A stretch of DNA of 64,000 nucleotides from positions 248,001 through 312,000 of the forward strand of contig NZ_JACEHE010000008.1 in assembly GCF_013778455.1 (NCBI RefSeq), written 5' to 3'. The position numbers and the translations under genes are program-made. The stretch is from Streptomyces himalayensis subsp. himalayensis. GTDB taxonomy: Bacteria > Actinomycetota > Actinomycetes > Streptomycetales > Streptomycetaceae. Below, piece by piece: positions 39,595-48,720 of this stretch. The notes under the pieces are model-generated. The model saw only the letters and a program-made list of their open reading frames with translations, was not told where the DNA came from and did not search any database. Numbering within the stretch: position 1 is the stretch's first letter; each line of letters starts with the position of its first letter.

Positions 39595-40004
39595 GCAACG
39601 ATGTCGTACAGGCGGCGGGCTGTGTCCTGTGGCGGCGCTCCCCCAGCGACGGGGAGCCGGAGATCTGCCTGGTGCACAGGCCGAAGTACGACGACTGGTC
39701 GCATCCCAAGGGCAAGGTGAAGCGCGGCGAGGATCTGGCGGCGTGCGCGGTGCGGGAGGTCGCGGAGGAGACCGGCCACGAGTGCACCCTCGGCCCCCGC
39801 CTCGCCACCGTCCGCTACATCGCAAACGGCCGCCCCAAGCAGGTCTCCTACTGGGCCGCAGAGGCGGGCCCCGGCCACTTCACCCCCACCGAAGAGGTGG
39901 ACCAACTCCTCTGGCTCCCCCCACAACAGGCCCGCCCCCACCTCACCCAACCCCGCGACCAACAGCTACTGGACGACCTACTGTCCGCACTACACCTGAC
40001 GTAA
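39591..40004 (+). CDS. MutT/Nudix hydrolase
   Basis: 137 residues. Nudix box G41-x5-E47-x7-R55-E-x2-E59-E60-x-G62 is complete (GKVKRG and REVAEETG). It resembles the N-terminal half of mycobacterial MutT1 (WSHPKGK block) without the phosphoglycerate-mutase-like domain. Candidate substrates are 8-oxo-dGTP, diadenosine polyphosphates or, given ppk and CHAD next door, polyphosphate. GTG start overlaps the CHAD stop by four bases. Confidence 0.9.
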   Translation: MSNDVVQAAGCVLWRRSPSDGEPEICLVHRPKYDDWSHPKGKVKRGEDLAACAVREVAEETGHECTLGPRLATVRYIANGRPKQVSYWAAEAGPGHFTPTEEVDQLLWLPPQQARPHLTQPRDQQLLDDLLSALHLT

Positions 40005-40038
40005 CCGCTGCCGCGACCAGCACCGCACCGCGGTGGGC

Positions 40039-40150
40039 ACTCGCACCGCACCGCTGTGGGCAGTGGTTCCGCTAGGGCGGAACGGGCGGTCACACCGCCG
40101 CCCCGCTGTGGGCAATCGTTCCGCTGGGGCGGAACGGGTGGGCACAGCCC
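40039..40150. repeat. Two short-form dispersed repeat units in tandem
   Basis: Each unit runs GCTGTGGGCA, GTTCCGCT, GGGCGGAACGGG with an internal dyad (GTTCCGC and GCGGAAC). The second unit adds TGGGCACAGCC, completing a terminal inverted repeat with GCTGTGGGCA. They fill the Nudix-pstS gap; the rest of 40005-40311 has no supported gene. Confidence 0.7.
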
Positions 40151-40311
40151 ACGACGCACGGCACCCCCGTCACACCGCGGTACGCACCCCCGCCCCCTGG
40201 GGCGCCCAAACACCAGGGCGCCCCAGACCCGCACAGGGCGCCCACGCCAGAAACCGCGCCCACGCCAGAAAGCCGTAAGCATTCCGTGACCTCACCGCCC
40301 CGCCCACCGAG

Positions 40312-40329
40312 GTTCACCCTCCGTTCACT
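40312..40329 (+). promoter_or_regulatory. PHO box of pstS
   Basis: Two direct repeats, GTTCACC (40312-40318) and GTTCACT (40323-40329), start 11 bases apart, the unit length and consensus of Streptomyces PhoP sites. They lie about 210 bases upstream of the pstS GTG. PhoR-PhoP would activate the operon under phosphate limitation. Confidence 0.85.
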
Positions 40330-40539
40330 TACGCCCATCGGCCACGTCACCTCTTCTGCCTAATTTCGGCCGTACGCCGGTGCTTGCCGCTCATGCAAGC
40401 GGCAACCCGCACCGCAAAGCTGAACAGGACACTGCGCAGCACCCCGCTGCCGGCCCCACCGGGCCCCACCCCGGACCAGCCGCACACCCATATCGCACGC
40501 CGCCCCGGACGGGCGGCTCCTGGAAGGAACTCACCCAAA

Positions 40540-41673
40540 GTGAAGCTTCAGCGCAAGAACCGGCTTCGCGCCCTCTCCCTCGGTGCCGTCGCCGTCTCCG
40601 GCGCCCTGACCCTCACGGCGTGCGGCTCCGATGACACGGGCAACACCAGTGGCGGCAGCGGCTCGGAGACCACCGCGGCCAGCTCCAACATCAAGTGCGA
40701 CGACGCCAAGGGCCAGCTGCTGGCCGACGGCTCCTCCGCGCAGAAGAACGCGATCGACGCCTGGGTCAAGGAGTTCACGGCCGCCTGCTCGGGCGTGCAG
40801 ATCAACTACAAGGGTGGCGGCTCGGGCGCCGGTATCACGGCGTTCACCCAGGGCCAGGTGGCCTTCGCCGGTTCCGACTCCGCGCTGAAGCCCGAAGAGG
40901 TCACCGCCTCCAAGGAGGTCTGCTCCGGCGGCCAGGGCATCGACCTCCCGATGGTCGGCGGCCCGATCGCGGTCGGCTACAACGTCCCGGGTGTCGACAG
41001 CCTCGTCCTGGACGCCCCGACCCTCGCCAAGATCTTCGACAGCAAGATCACCAACTGGAACGACAAGGCGATCGCGAAGCTCAACCCCGAGGCCAAGCTG
41101 CCCGACCTCAAGATCCAGGCGTTCCACCGCTCGGACGAGTCCGGCACCACGGACAACTTCACCAAGTACCTGATCGCCGCGACCCCGGAGAACTGGAAGT
41201 ACGAGGGCGGCAAGGCCTGGCAGGCCAAGGGCGGCCAGTCCGCCTCGGGCTCCTCCGGTGTCGCCCAGCAGGTCAAGCAGACCTCCGGCGCCATCAGCTA
41301 CATGGAGCTGTCGTACGCCAAGGACGGCATCAAGGCGGCCAGCATCGACACGGGCGCCGCCGCCCCGGTCGAGGCCACCGTCGAGAACGCCACCAAGGCC
41401 ATCGCGGACGCCAAGGTCGTCGGCACCGGCAAGGACCTGGCGCTGAAGCTGAACTACGAGACCAAGGCCGAGGGCGCCTACCCGCTCACCCTGGTCACGT
41501 ACGAGATCGTCTGCGACAAGGGCAACAAGGCGGACACCCTGGCCACCACCAAGGCGTTCCTGACCTACATCGCCTCCGAGGATGGTCAGAAGATCCTCAC
41601 GGAGAACGACTACGCCCCGATGCCGGAAGACATCATCACCAAGGTCCGCACCACCATCGAGGGCCTGAGCTGA
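40540..41673 (+). CDS. pstS: Phosphate-binding lipoprotein of the high-affinity Pst system
   Basis: 377 residues from a GTG preceded by AAGGAA. Lipoprotein signal with KNRLRALSLGAVAVSG and lipobox LTAC; mature protein with the phosphate-binding loops DGSSAQKNA, FAGSDSALK and HRSDESGTTDNF. It captures phosphate outside the cell for PstCAB. PstS is also shed by Streptomyces under phosphate starvation. A strong hairpin follows the stop. Confidence 0.96.
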   Translation: MKLQRKNRLRALSLGAVAVSGALTLTACGSDDTGNTSGGSGSETTAASSNIKCDDAKGQLLADGSSAQKNAIDAWVKEFTAACSGVQINYKGGGSGAGITAFTQGQVAFAGSDSALKPEEVTASKEVCSGGQGIDLPMVGGPIAVGYNVPGVDSLVLDAPTLAKIFDSKITNWNDKAIAKLNPEAKLPDLKIQAFHRSDESGTTDNFTKYLIAATPENWKYEGGKAWQAKGGQSASGSSGVAQQVKQTSGAISYMELSYAKDGIKAASIDTGAAAPVEATVENATKAIADAKVVGTGKDLALKLNYETKAEGAYPLTLVTYEIVCDKGNKADTLATTKAFLTYIASEDGQKILTENDYAPMPEDIITKVRTTIEGLS

Positions 41674-41680
41674 CCTGAGT

Positions 41681-41715
41681 GTGCGGTCCGGTCCCACCGC
41701 GGGACCGGACCGCAC
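41681..41715 (+). terminator. Hairpin between pstS and pstC
   Basis: A perfect 15-base stem (41681-41695 with 41701-41715) starts eight bases after the pstS stop. It probably terminates most transcripts or protects the pstS 3' end, giving more PstS than PstCAB. Confidence 0.75.
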
Positions 41716-41764
41716 CGTCCGGTGCACCGCCGCCATGAGCCGCACACCACGTACGGCTCCGCCG

Positions 41765-41785
41765 AGCCGCACTCCACGTGCGGCT
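41765..41785 (+). promoter_or_regulatory. Hairpin ahead of pstC
   Basis: AGCCGCAC (41765-41772) and GTGCGGCT (41778-41785) form an 8-base stem 20 bases before the pstC ATG, close to its ribosome-binding site. Confidence 0.5.
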
Positions 41786-41804
41786 TCGCAGACCGGAGAA
41801 CCCG

Positions 41805-42812
41805 ATGGACATATCGACACAGAACACTCAAGCACCTCCCCCCACCACGCAGCCGCCCGTCGCCGAGCAGAAGCGTGCGGCCCGCGGCGCCACCCGGCCC
41901 GGTGACCGGATCTTCCTCGGTCTCTCCCGCGGGTCGGGCATCTTCCTGCTGGTGATCATGGCCGCGATCGCGGTCTTCCTCGCCTACCGCGCCTCTCTCG
42001 CGATCAGCAAGGACGAGGGCAACTTCCTCACCGCCTTCGAGTGGAACACCAACCTCAACCCGCCGGTCTTCGGCATCGCCGTTCTGGCCTTCGGCACGGT
42101 GGTCTCCTCGATCGTCGCCATGGCCATCGCGGTCCCGATCGCGGTCGCCATCGCGCTGTTCCTCACGCACTACGCCCCGCGCAAGCTCAGCGGCCCCATC
42201 GCGTACGTGATCGACCTGCTCGCCGCCGTGCCGTCCATCGTCTACGGCCTGTGGGGCGCCCTCATCCTCGTACCGAACATGAACGGCCTCTTCGGCTGGC
42301 TGAACGAGTACCTCGGCTGGACGGGGATCTTCTCCTGGGAGGGCGGCGCCCCGCGCTCCATGCTCACCGTCGGCATCCTGCTCGCGATCATGATCCTGCC
42401 GATCATCACCAACGTGAGCCGCGAGGTCTTCCGCCAGGTCCCGCAGATGCACGAGGAGGCGGCCTTGGCCCTCGGCGCCACGCGCTGGGAGGTCATCCGC
42501 ATGGCCGTGCTGCCCTTCGGCCGCTCCGGTGTGATCTCCGCGTCGATGCTCGGCCTCGGCCGCGCCCTCGGCGAGACGATGGCCGTCGCCACCGTGCTCT
42601 CCCCGACCTTCGACATCCAGGCCAGCCTGCTCGACCCGGGCGGCGGCACCTTCGCCCAGAACATCGCCAGCAAGTTCGGCGAGGCGACGGAGTTCGGCCG
42701 TGACGCGCTCATCGCCTCCGGTCTGGTCCTGTTCGTCATCACCCTGCTGGTCAACGGCGCGGCCCGCGCGATCATCGCCCGCCGCAAGGAGTACTCGGGG
42801 GCCAACGCATGA
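41805..42812 (+). CDS. pstC: Phosphate ABC transporter permease PstC
   Basis: 335 residues, six membrane helices after a Pro/Thr-rich start. Binding-protein-dependent permease loop EEAALALGATRWEVIRMAVLP (EAA motif) near residue 220. Pairs with PstA to form the channel. GGAGAA precedes the ATG; the end overlaps pstA as ATGA. Confidence 0.95.
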   Translation: MDISTQNTQAPPPTTQPPVAEQKRAARGATRPGDRIFLGLSRGSGIFLLVIMAAIAVFLAYRASLAISKDEGNFLTAFEWNTNLNPPVFGIAVLAFGTVVSSIVAMAIAVPIAVAIALFLTHYAPRKLSGPIAYVIDLLAAVPSIVYGLWGALILVPNMNGLFGWLNEYLGWTGIFSWEGGAPRSMLTVGILLAIMILPIITNVSREVFRQVPQMHEEAALALGATRWEVIRMAVLPFGRSGVISASMLGLGRALGETMAVATVLSPTFDIQASLLDPGGGTFAQNIASKFGEATEFGRDALIASGLVLFVITLLVNGAARAIIARRKEYSGANA

Positions 42813-43870
42813 GCCACGCCGTCATCGCCGACAAGCGCCCCAGCGCCCTGCGCGGCGCCCGCCTGCCGAAGTGGTCCTCGTGGGCCATCGCCGTGGGCTC
42901 CGTCGCCATCGCGGTCGCGATCGGCCTGGGCGCCGGCCTCGACAGCCGCATCCAGTGGGGCCTGATCGCCGCGATCCTCTTCATCCTCGGTACGTACGGC
43001 ATCGCCGCCCGTGTGGAGGGCCGCCGCCAGGCCAAGGACCGGATCGCGACCTCCCTCGTCTGGGTCGCCTTCCTGCTCGCCGTGGTGCCGCTGGTCTCCC
43101 TGATCTGGGCGACCGTCCAGCGCGGTGTGAAGGTCCTCGACGTCTACTTCCTGACCCACTCGATGGGTGTGGTCGCCGACTCCGAGCCGGGCGGCGGCAT
43201 CTACCACGCCATCCTCGGCAGCCTGGAGCAGGTGGGTCTCGCCACGGTGATCGCCGCGCCGATCGGTGTGCTCACCGCGATCTACCTCGTGGAGTACGGG
43301 CGCGGCAACCTCGCCAGGTCCGTCACCTTCTTCGTCGACGTCATGACCGGCATCCCGTCGATCGTCGCGGGCCTGTTCATCCTCAGCCTCATGCTGATGT
43401 TCGACATGCAGCCCTTCGGCTTCGCCGGCTCGCTCGCCCTGGCGATCCTGATGATGCCTGTGGTCGTCCGCTCCACGGAGGAGATGCTGAAGCTCGTTCC
43501 GAACGAGCTGCGCGAGGCCTCCCTGGCGCTCGGCGTGCCCAAGTGGCGCACGATCATGAAGGTGGTTCTGCCGACCTCGATCGGCGGCATCACGACCGGC
43601 ATCATGCTGTCGGTCGCCCGTATCGCGGGTGAGACCGCGCCGGTGCTGCTGCTGGTGTTCGGCAACCCCTTCATCAACGCCAACCCGTTCGAGGGCGCGC
43701 AGGCCTCGCTGCCGCTGTACATCTACCAGCAGTACGCGAACAGCGCCGGCAGCACGGCGGCGTACGACCGCGCCTGGGCGGCGTCGCTCACGCTGATCGC
43801 CTTCGTGATGATCCTCAACCTGGTGGCCCGCGGCATCGCCCGCTGGAAGGCCCCGAAGACCGGTCGCTGA
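42809..43870 (+). CDS. pstA: Phosphate ABC transporter permease PstA
   Basis: 353 residues with about six to eight membrane helices; EAA loop REASLALGVPKWRTIMKVVLP near 235 and the family block GETAPVLLLVFGNPF. Two extra N-terminal helices (about 28-75) are common in actinobacterial PstA. Coupled to pstC. Confidence 0.95.
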   Translation: MSHAVIADKRPSALRGARLPKWSSWAIAVGSVAIAVAIGLGAGLDSRIQWGLIAAILFILGTYGIAARVEGRRQAKDRIATSLVWVAFLLAVVPLVSLIWATVQRGVKVLDVYFLTHSMGVVADSEPGGGIYHAILGSLEQVGLATVIAAPIGVLTAIYLVEYGRGNLARSVTFFVDVMTGIPSIVAGLFILSLMLMFDMQPFGFAGSLALAILMMPVVVRSTEEMLKLVPNELREASLALGVPKWRTIMKVVLPTSIGGITTGIMLSVARIAGETAPVLLLVFGNPFINANPFEGAQASLPLYIYQQYANSAGSTAAYDRAWAASLTLIAFVMILNLVARGIARWKAPKTGR

Positions 43871-43908
43871 CGCGACCCCACAGCGACTGATCTGGAAGTG
43901 AAGTAGTC

Positions 43909-44685
<777 letters not shown>

Positions 44686-44691
44686 CCGACC

Positions 44692-44762
44692 CCTTGCGGT
44701 GCTGCATGGCGGTGCCACCGCAAGGAAAAGGGCCCGCCCCCTGGCTCCCGGGGGGCGGGCCC
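44692..44762. terminator. Tandem bidirectional hairpins between pstB and pit
   Basis: CCTTGCGGTG (44692-44701) pairs with CACCGCAAGG (44716-44725); then GGGCCCGCCCCC (44730-44741) pairs with GGGGGCGGGCCC (44751-44762). They separate two convergent phosphate-uptake transcripts. Confidence 0.8.
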
Positions 44763-44787
44763 ATTTACGTGCAAGCCGGCAGGGGGC

Positions 44788-45786
44788 TCACCCGAAGGCC
44801 AGCAGCACAACCCAATAGCTGAGCGCAGCGACAAGCGCAGCCGCAGGCATGGTGATGAACCACCCAAGAACAATGTTCTTGGCAACCCCCCACCGCACGG
44901 CATTGACCCGCTTCGTCGCCCCCACACCCATAATCGCCGACGTGATCACATGCGTGGTCGAAATAGGCGCATGAAAGAGAAACGCGGAGCCGAACATGAT
45001 CGACGCCCCGGTCGTCTCCGCGGCAAACCCCTGCGGCGGATCCAGCTCAATGATCTTCCGCCCCAGCGTCCGCATGATGCGCCACCCACCCGCGTACGTC
45101 CCGAGCGACAGCATCACCGCGCAGACGATCTTCACCCAGACCGGAATCGGGTCGCCGTAGTCCTCGACATCGGCGATGACCAGCGCCATCACCACGATGC
45201 CCATGGTCTTCTGCGCGTCCTGCAGACCGTGACCGAGCGCCATGCCGGCCGCCGACACCGTCTGCGCTATACGGAACCCGCGCTTGGCCTTGCTCGGATT
45301 GGCCTTGCGGAAGATCCACATGATCGCGCACATCACGAGATAACCGGCAGTGAGCCCGACGAGCGGCGACACGAACATCGGAATGATGACCTTGTCGAGC
45401 ACCCCGTTCCAGTACACGGTGATGCCACCCGCGAGCGCGGCGCCCACCATGCCGCCGAAGAGCGCATGCGACGAGGACGACGGCAGCCCGAAGTACCAGG
45501 TGATCAGGTTCCAGATGATCGCGCCGACGAGCGCGGCGAAGAGGATGCCCATCCCCTTGCTGCCCTCGGGCGTCGAGATCAGCCCCTCGCTGACGGTCTT
45601 GGCGACGCCGCTACCGAGGAACGCACCGGCAAGGTTCATGACAGCGGCCATCGCGAGCGCCGCCCGCGGGGTCAGCGCCCGCGTGGACACGGAGGTCGCG
45701 ATCGCGTTGGCCGAGTCGTGGAAACCGTTCGTATACGTGAAAAAAAGCGCGACCCCAATGGTCACGACCAGCGCAAACGTCTCCAC
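44788..45786 (-). CDS. pit: Low-affinity inorganic phosphate transporter Pit
   Basis: 332 residues, about ten membrane helices. The duplicated PiT signatures are TNGFHDSANAIATSVSTRAL near the N-terminus and APISTTHVITSAIMGVGATK in the second half. Cation-coupled metal-phosphate uptake. GTG start six bases after the DUF47 gene. The homologue in S. coelicolor is PitH1. Confidence 0.94.
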   Translation of the reverse strand: METFALVVTIGVALFFTYTNGFHDSANAIATSVSTRALTPRAALAMAAVMNLAGAFLGSGVAKTVSEGLISTPEGSKGMGILFAALVGAIIWNLITWYFGLPSSSSHALFGGMVGAALAGGITVYWNGVLDKVIIPMFVSPLVGLTAGYLVMCAIMWIFRKANPSKAKRGFRIAQTVSAAGMALGHGLQDAQKTMGIVVMALVIADVEDYGDPIPVWVKIVCAVMLSLGTYAGGWRIMRTLGRKIIELDPPQGFAAETTGASIMFGSAFLFHAPISTTHVITSAIMGVGATKRVNAVRWGVAKNIVLGWFITMPAAALVAALSYWVVLLAFG

Positions 45787-45792
45787 GAAGCC

Positions 45793-46413
45793 TCAGGACT
45801 CCTTGACCGCGATGGTCTCCACCGTGTTGGCCACGTGCTCGAACGCGTCCGCCGCTTCCTCCAGCACATCCACGATCTGCTTGAGCTTCAGCACCTCGAT
45901 GGCGTCGTACTTGCCGTTGAAGAGGTGGGCCAGCAGCTTGCGGTGGATCTGGTCGGCCTGGTTCTCGAGACGGTTGACCTCGATCCAGTACTCGGTGAGG
46001 TTCTCCAACGTCCGCAGGTGGGGCATGGCCTCCGCGGTGAGCTCCGCGGCACGCGCCAGGACCTCGATCTGCTGCTCGACACCCTTGGGAAGCTCCTCGA
46101 CCTGGTACAGCACGACCAGGTCGACGGCCTCCTCCATGAAGTCCATGATGTCGTCGAGGGACGAAGCCAGGGTGTAGATGTCCTCCCGATCGAAAGGCGT
46201 GATGAAGGAGGAGTTCAGCTGGTGGAAGATCGCGTGAGTAGCGTCGTCTCCCGCGTGCTCCGCGGCCCTCATCCGCTCCGCGATCTCGGCCCGGGCGGAG
46301 GCGTCCGCCCCGAGCAGTTCCATCAGGAGCTTCGAGCCCGTGACGATGTTGTCCGCGGACGCGGCAAACATGTCATAGAAGCTCGTCTCCCTGGGGGTCA
46401 GACGAAAGCGCAC
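45793..46413 (-). CDS. DUF47/PhoU-like Pit accessory protein
   Basis: 206 residues, all-helical, with the PhoU-type acidic motif regions EHAGDDATHAIF and DREDIYTLASSLDDIMDFMEEAVD. DUF47 proteins are encoded with Pit transporters and modulate them. The GTG at 46413 opens the operon, pit follows after six bases. The 221-base gap to csoR holds both divergent promoters. Confidence 0.9.
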   Translation of the reverse strand: MRFRLTPRETSFYDMFAASADNIVTGSKLLMELLGADASARAEIAERMRAAEHAGDDATHAIFHQLNSSFITPFDREDIYTLASSLDDIMDFMEEAVDLVVLYQVEELPKGVEQQIEVLARAAELTAEAMPHLRTLENLTEYWIEVNRLENQADQIHRKLLAHLFNGKYDAIEVLKLKQIVDVLEEAADAFEHVANTVETIAVKES

Positions 46414-46585
46414 GTGGGATCCTCGGGGTGCTTTGGTTTCGGGTCGGTGCTCTGTTGTCGGTCAGGGTGATGCTAGGCGCATCATCCGGCCACGGCGAAC
46501 CGGCGTTTCCCAGTGTCGCCCATGAAGCACAGTGGTCAGCACGGGGTCCCGTCAACCGTTCAGTACCCATGAAAATTCGGTACCA

Positions 46586-46604
46586 TATACCCAGTAGGGG
46601 TATA
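46586..46604. promoter_or_regulatory. CsoR operator
   Basis: TATACCC (46586-46592) and GGGTATA (46598-46604) around a 5-base centre match the pseudo-dyad TACCC-GGGTA bound by CsoR proteins. It lies 31 bases upstream of the csoR ATG, giving autoregulation. Confidence 0.85.
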
Positions 46605-46634
46605 CAGAACAAGCCGGACCAGCAGGAGGACGCG

Positions 46635-47045
46635 ATGACGACCACCGACGCCGACGCGACGACCGGCGAAGCGGCCTCTGCGACCACCGCAGCCACTGGT
46701 GACCCGACCGTGACGGACGCGACAACGGCACCTGGCGAGATCGTGACGGATCACGACCGCGGCATCCACGGCTACCACAAGCAGAAGGAAGAGCACCTCA
46801 AGCGCCTGCGCCGGATCGAGGGCCAGATCCGCGGCCTGCAGCGCATGGTCGACGAGGACGTCTACTGCATCGACATACTCACCCAGGTCTCGGCGTCCAC
46901 CAAGGCCCTGCAGTCCTTCGCCCTCCAGCTCCTCGAGGAACACCTCCGCCACTGCGTGGCCGACGCGGCCCTCAAGGGCGGCGAAGAAATCGACGCAAAG
47001 GTAGAAGAAGCCACAAAGGCAATCGCCCGCCTACTGCGGACCTGA
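46635..47045 (+). CDS. csoR: CsoR copper-sensing repressor
   Basis: 136 residues. DUF156 fold with HLKRLRRIEGQIRGLQRMV, and the Cu(I) ligand set Cys78, His103, Cys107 intact (C-H-C; nickel or formaldehyde sensors differ). The N-terminal 40 residues are a Thr/Ala-rich extension common in Streptomyces. AGGAGGA precedes the ATG. Copper loading releases DNA, de-repressing copper efflux genes, which are not in this window. Confidence 0.93.
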   Translation: MTTTDADATTGEAASATTAATGDPTVTDATTAPGEIVTDHDRGIHGYHKQKEEHLKRLRRIEGQIRGLQRMVDEDVYCIDILTQVSASTKALQSFALQLLEEHLRHCVADAALKGGEEIDAKVEEATKAIARLLRT

Positions 47046-47112
47046 CCTGCTGCGCCCACGACGCACAGCGCCCTCAGGCACTACGGCGCCCAACAAAGGG
47101 CGGCGCCCCGAA

Positions 47113-47307
47113 CTAGCAGAAGTACTCAGCCGCGCCGAAGTCGGCATCACGCTCCGCGACCCGCAAAACCTCATCAATGAGGTCAGAGCTGAGCCGCTCC
47201 TCCCGAGAAGCAGACGCCGCGATGATGAGCTCGCCGCACAACTCGATCTCGGCAAGGGCAACGTGGTCCTGAACAGCCGTACCGCCCCGCACCGGAGCCA
47301 CGTTCAT
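47113..47307 (-). CDS. Small conserved protein (64 residues)
   Basis: ATG preceded by GGAAGAGGTG. Sequence features are ELCGELIIAASASREERLSSDLIDEVL and an acidic C-terminus ending EYFC. I recall similar small proteins widely in Streptomyces, usually of unknown role. The longer frame upstream overlaps the lipoprotein gene and is a shadow. Confidence 0.65.
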   Translation of the reverse strand: MNVAPVRGGTAVQDHVALAEIELCGELIIAASASREERLSSDLIDEVLRVAERDADFGAAEYFC

Positions 47308-47485
47308 CACCTCTTCCTGCGGCCCGCCGTCACCGACTCCCAAGAGTAGGGAGAGCCCTACGCACCGCGCATGGCACGGACGGACCATTTCCAGCCGCCC
47401 GGTCGGGGCCCCAGGGCCCCTCGGCCTGGACTGGCAGGCGCCGACGCCGTTCTCCGGACGGCCCCGCATCGCACCGCGGCCGACC

Positions 47486-48337
47486 CTACTCCTCGGCGAT
47501 CTTCCCCGCGAAGATGTCCTCCGCGTCCGGCAACTCCACCCGCACAGGCGCCCCGAAGTCGTACAGCAGCGTGGTCGACGCCACATCGACGTCGCTCTTC
47601 CGCCCGCTGTCGCCCCCCTTGTTGGCGAAGCTGAACTGGTGCCGGACCTTCCGGACACGCCCCTGGTCATCGAGGTACGCATCGAACGGCACCTCCCCCT
47701 TGGGGAACCCTTTCGCCGCCGCCCGAAGCGCGTCACGGTGGCCGGCGGATGCCCGCTTCGCGGCCCGCACCAGGTCAGCCGTGCCCCGGTAGTGCCGGAC
47801 GGGAGTCCCGGCGACCTCCGACTCCCCCACATACGTCACGTCCTCCGCACCACGCAGGAGTTCGGCGGCGGCCAGGGGATCGGTGGCACCGCCGGTGACA
47901 AGATTGCCGTCGGACAAAGTCGTGGTGTCCACGCGCACCCACTTGTCCGCGGGCACGCCCGCGCCCCGGTTCTTCATGTACAGCGCGCCGGGTGCGAGCA
48001 GTTCCGTGATGGGCCGGTGCTCGTCGACCCCCGCCGGGTCCTGCGGCAGCATCACCTTCAGCCGCCCCAGCCTCGCCCGGTAGTCGTAGACGCCCTCGCC
48101 CCGGATCGTGACGCGTGTCCCTCCGGTGGCCATCTCCATCGACGTACGCGCTTTGGAGGTGCGCTGCCGGACCAGGACGTCGGCGGCCTGGCGCATGGCG
48201 TCGACGGGATCGGTGGGGCGTTGGCTGTCGGCTGCGGCTCCGCCGCCGGAGCAGCCGGTGGCGCCGGACACCAACCCCATCGCCGCGGCGGCCGCGGCGA
48301 AAGCCGTGCCCGTCCTCCTGTGCCGCTGCACCACCAT
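47486..48337 (-). CDS. Putative lipoprotein
   Basis: 283 residues. N-terminal RHRR, hydrophobic stretch and a lipobox-like GATGC (Cys29) followed by Gly/Ala. The mature part (RTSMEMATGGTRVTIRGEG, VYDYRARLGRLKVML, PVRHYRGTADL) resembles the LppX/LprAFG-like beta-rich lipoproteins of actinobacteria. Such proteins carry lipids or act at the outer membrane face. Monocistronic. Confidence 0.75.
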   Translation of the reverse strand: MVVQRHRRTGTAFAAAAAAMGLVSGATGCSGGGAAADSQRPTDPVDAMRQAADVLVRQRTSKARTSMEMATGGTRVTIRGEGVYDYRARLGRLKVMLPQDPAGVDEHRPITELLAPGALYMKNRGAGVPADKWVRVDTTTLSDGNLVTGGATDPLAAAELLRGAEDVTYVGESEVAGTPVRHYRGTADLVRAAKRASAGHRDALRAAAKGFPKGEVPFDAYLDDQGRVRKVRHQFSFANKGGDSGRKSDVDVASTTLLYDFGAPVRVELPDAEDIFAGKIAEE

Positions 48338-48476
48338 CGCCCGCCGACCCCCAAGCCTGTCTCTGCGTGTGTCGGACCCCCTGTCGTTCCGCTTAACGAC
48401 GGGTAGGGAAGGGCGTCACGCGCCTGGAGTGCACAGAACGCGCCAGATTCGCACGGGCGCTCGGTACCGTATAACC

Positions 48477-48647
48477 GTGGCGCAACAGCAACAGGCAGCC
48501 GAGCCCATATCGGACGAACATCGCACGACGACGGTCGAGAAAGGCCGTTTCTGCGTCGCGCACTGCACGTGCGGCTGGCGCGGCCCGGCCCGAAGAGCCC
48601 GCAGCCTGGCCCGCACTGACGCGGAGTCCCACCGGACCGCACCCTGA
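48477..48647 (+). CDS. Small protein with CxC motif
   Basis: 56 residues from a GTG: AQQQQAAEPISDEH, then FCVAHCTCGWRGPARRARSLARTDAESH. The CxC plus Trp-Arg-Gly-Pro-Ala-Arg-Arg pattern recurs in small Streptomyces proteins. A metal-binding or nucleic-acid-binding role is possible; unproven. It lies divergent from the lipoprotein gene. Confidence 0.6.
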   Translation: MAQQQQAAEPISDEHRTTTVEKGRFCVAHCTCGWRGPARRARSLARTDAESHRTAP

Positions 48648-48720
48648 ACACATCGCCCGCCGTGGAACCCAGTGGCCTCAAGCCCCGTCTCGTTCCAAGG
48701 GAAGCCACGGGAGGGCGCTC

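Noticed and set aside
44950..46470. 506-codon plus-strand open frame across pit and DUF47
   Set aside because: Translation is Arg/His/Asp-rich without any domain; both minus-strand genes are well supported.
47113..47832. 239-codon version of the small gene ending at 47113
   Set aside because: The upstream part overlaps the lipoprotein gene in another frame and lacks coding character; only the last 64 codons have a start with a Shine-Dalgarno.
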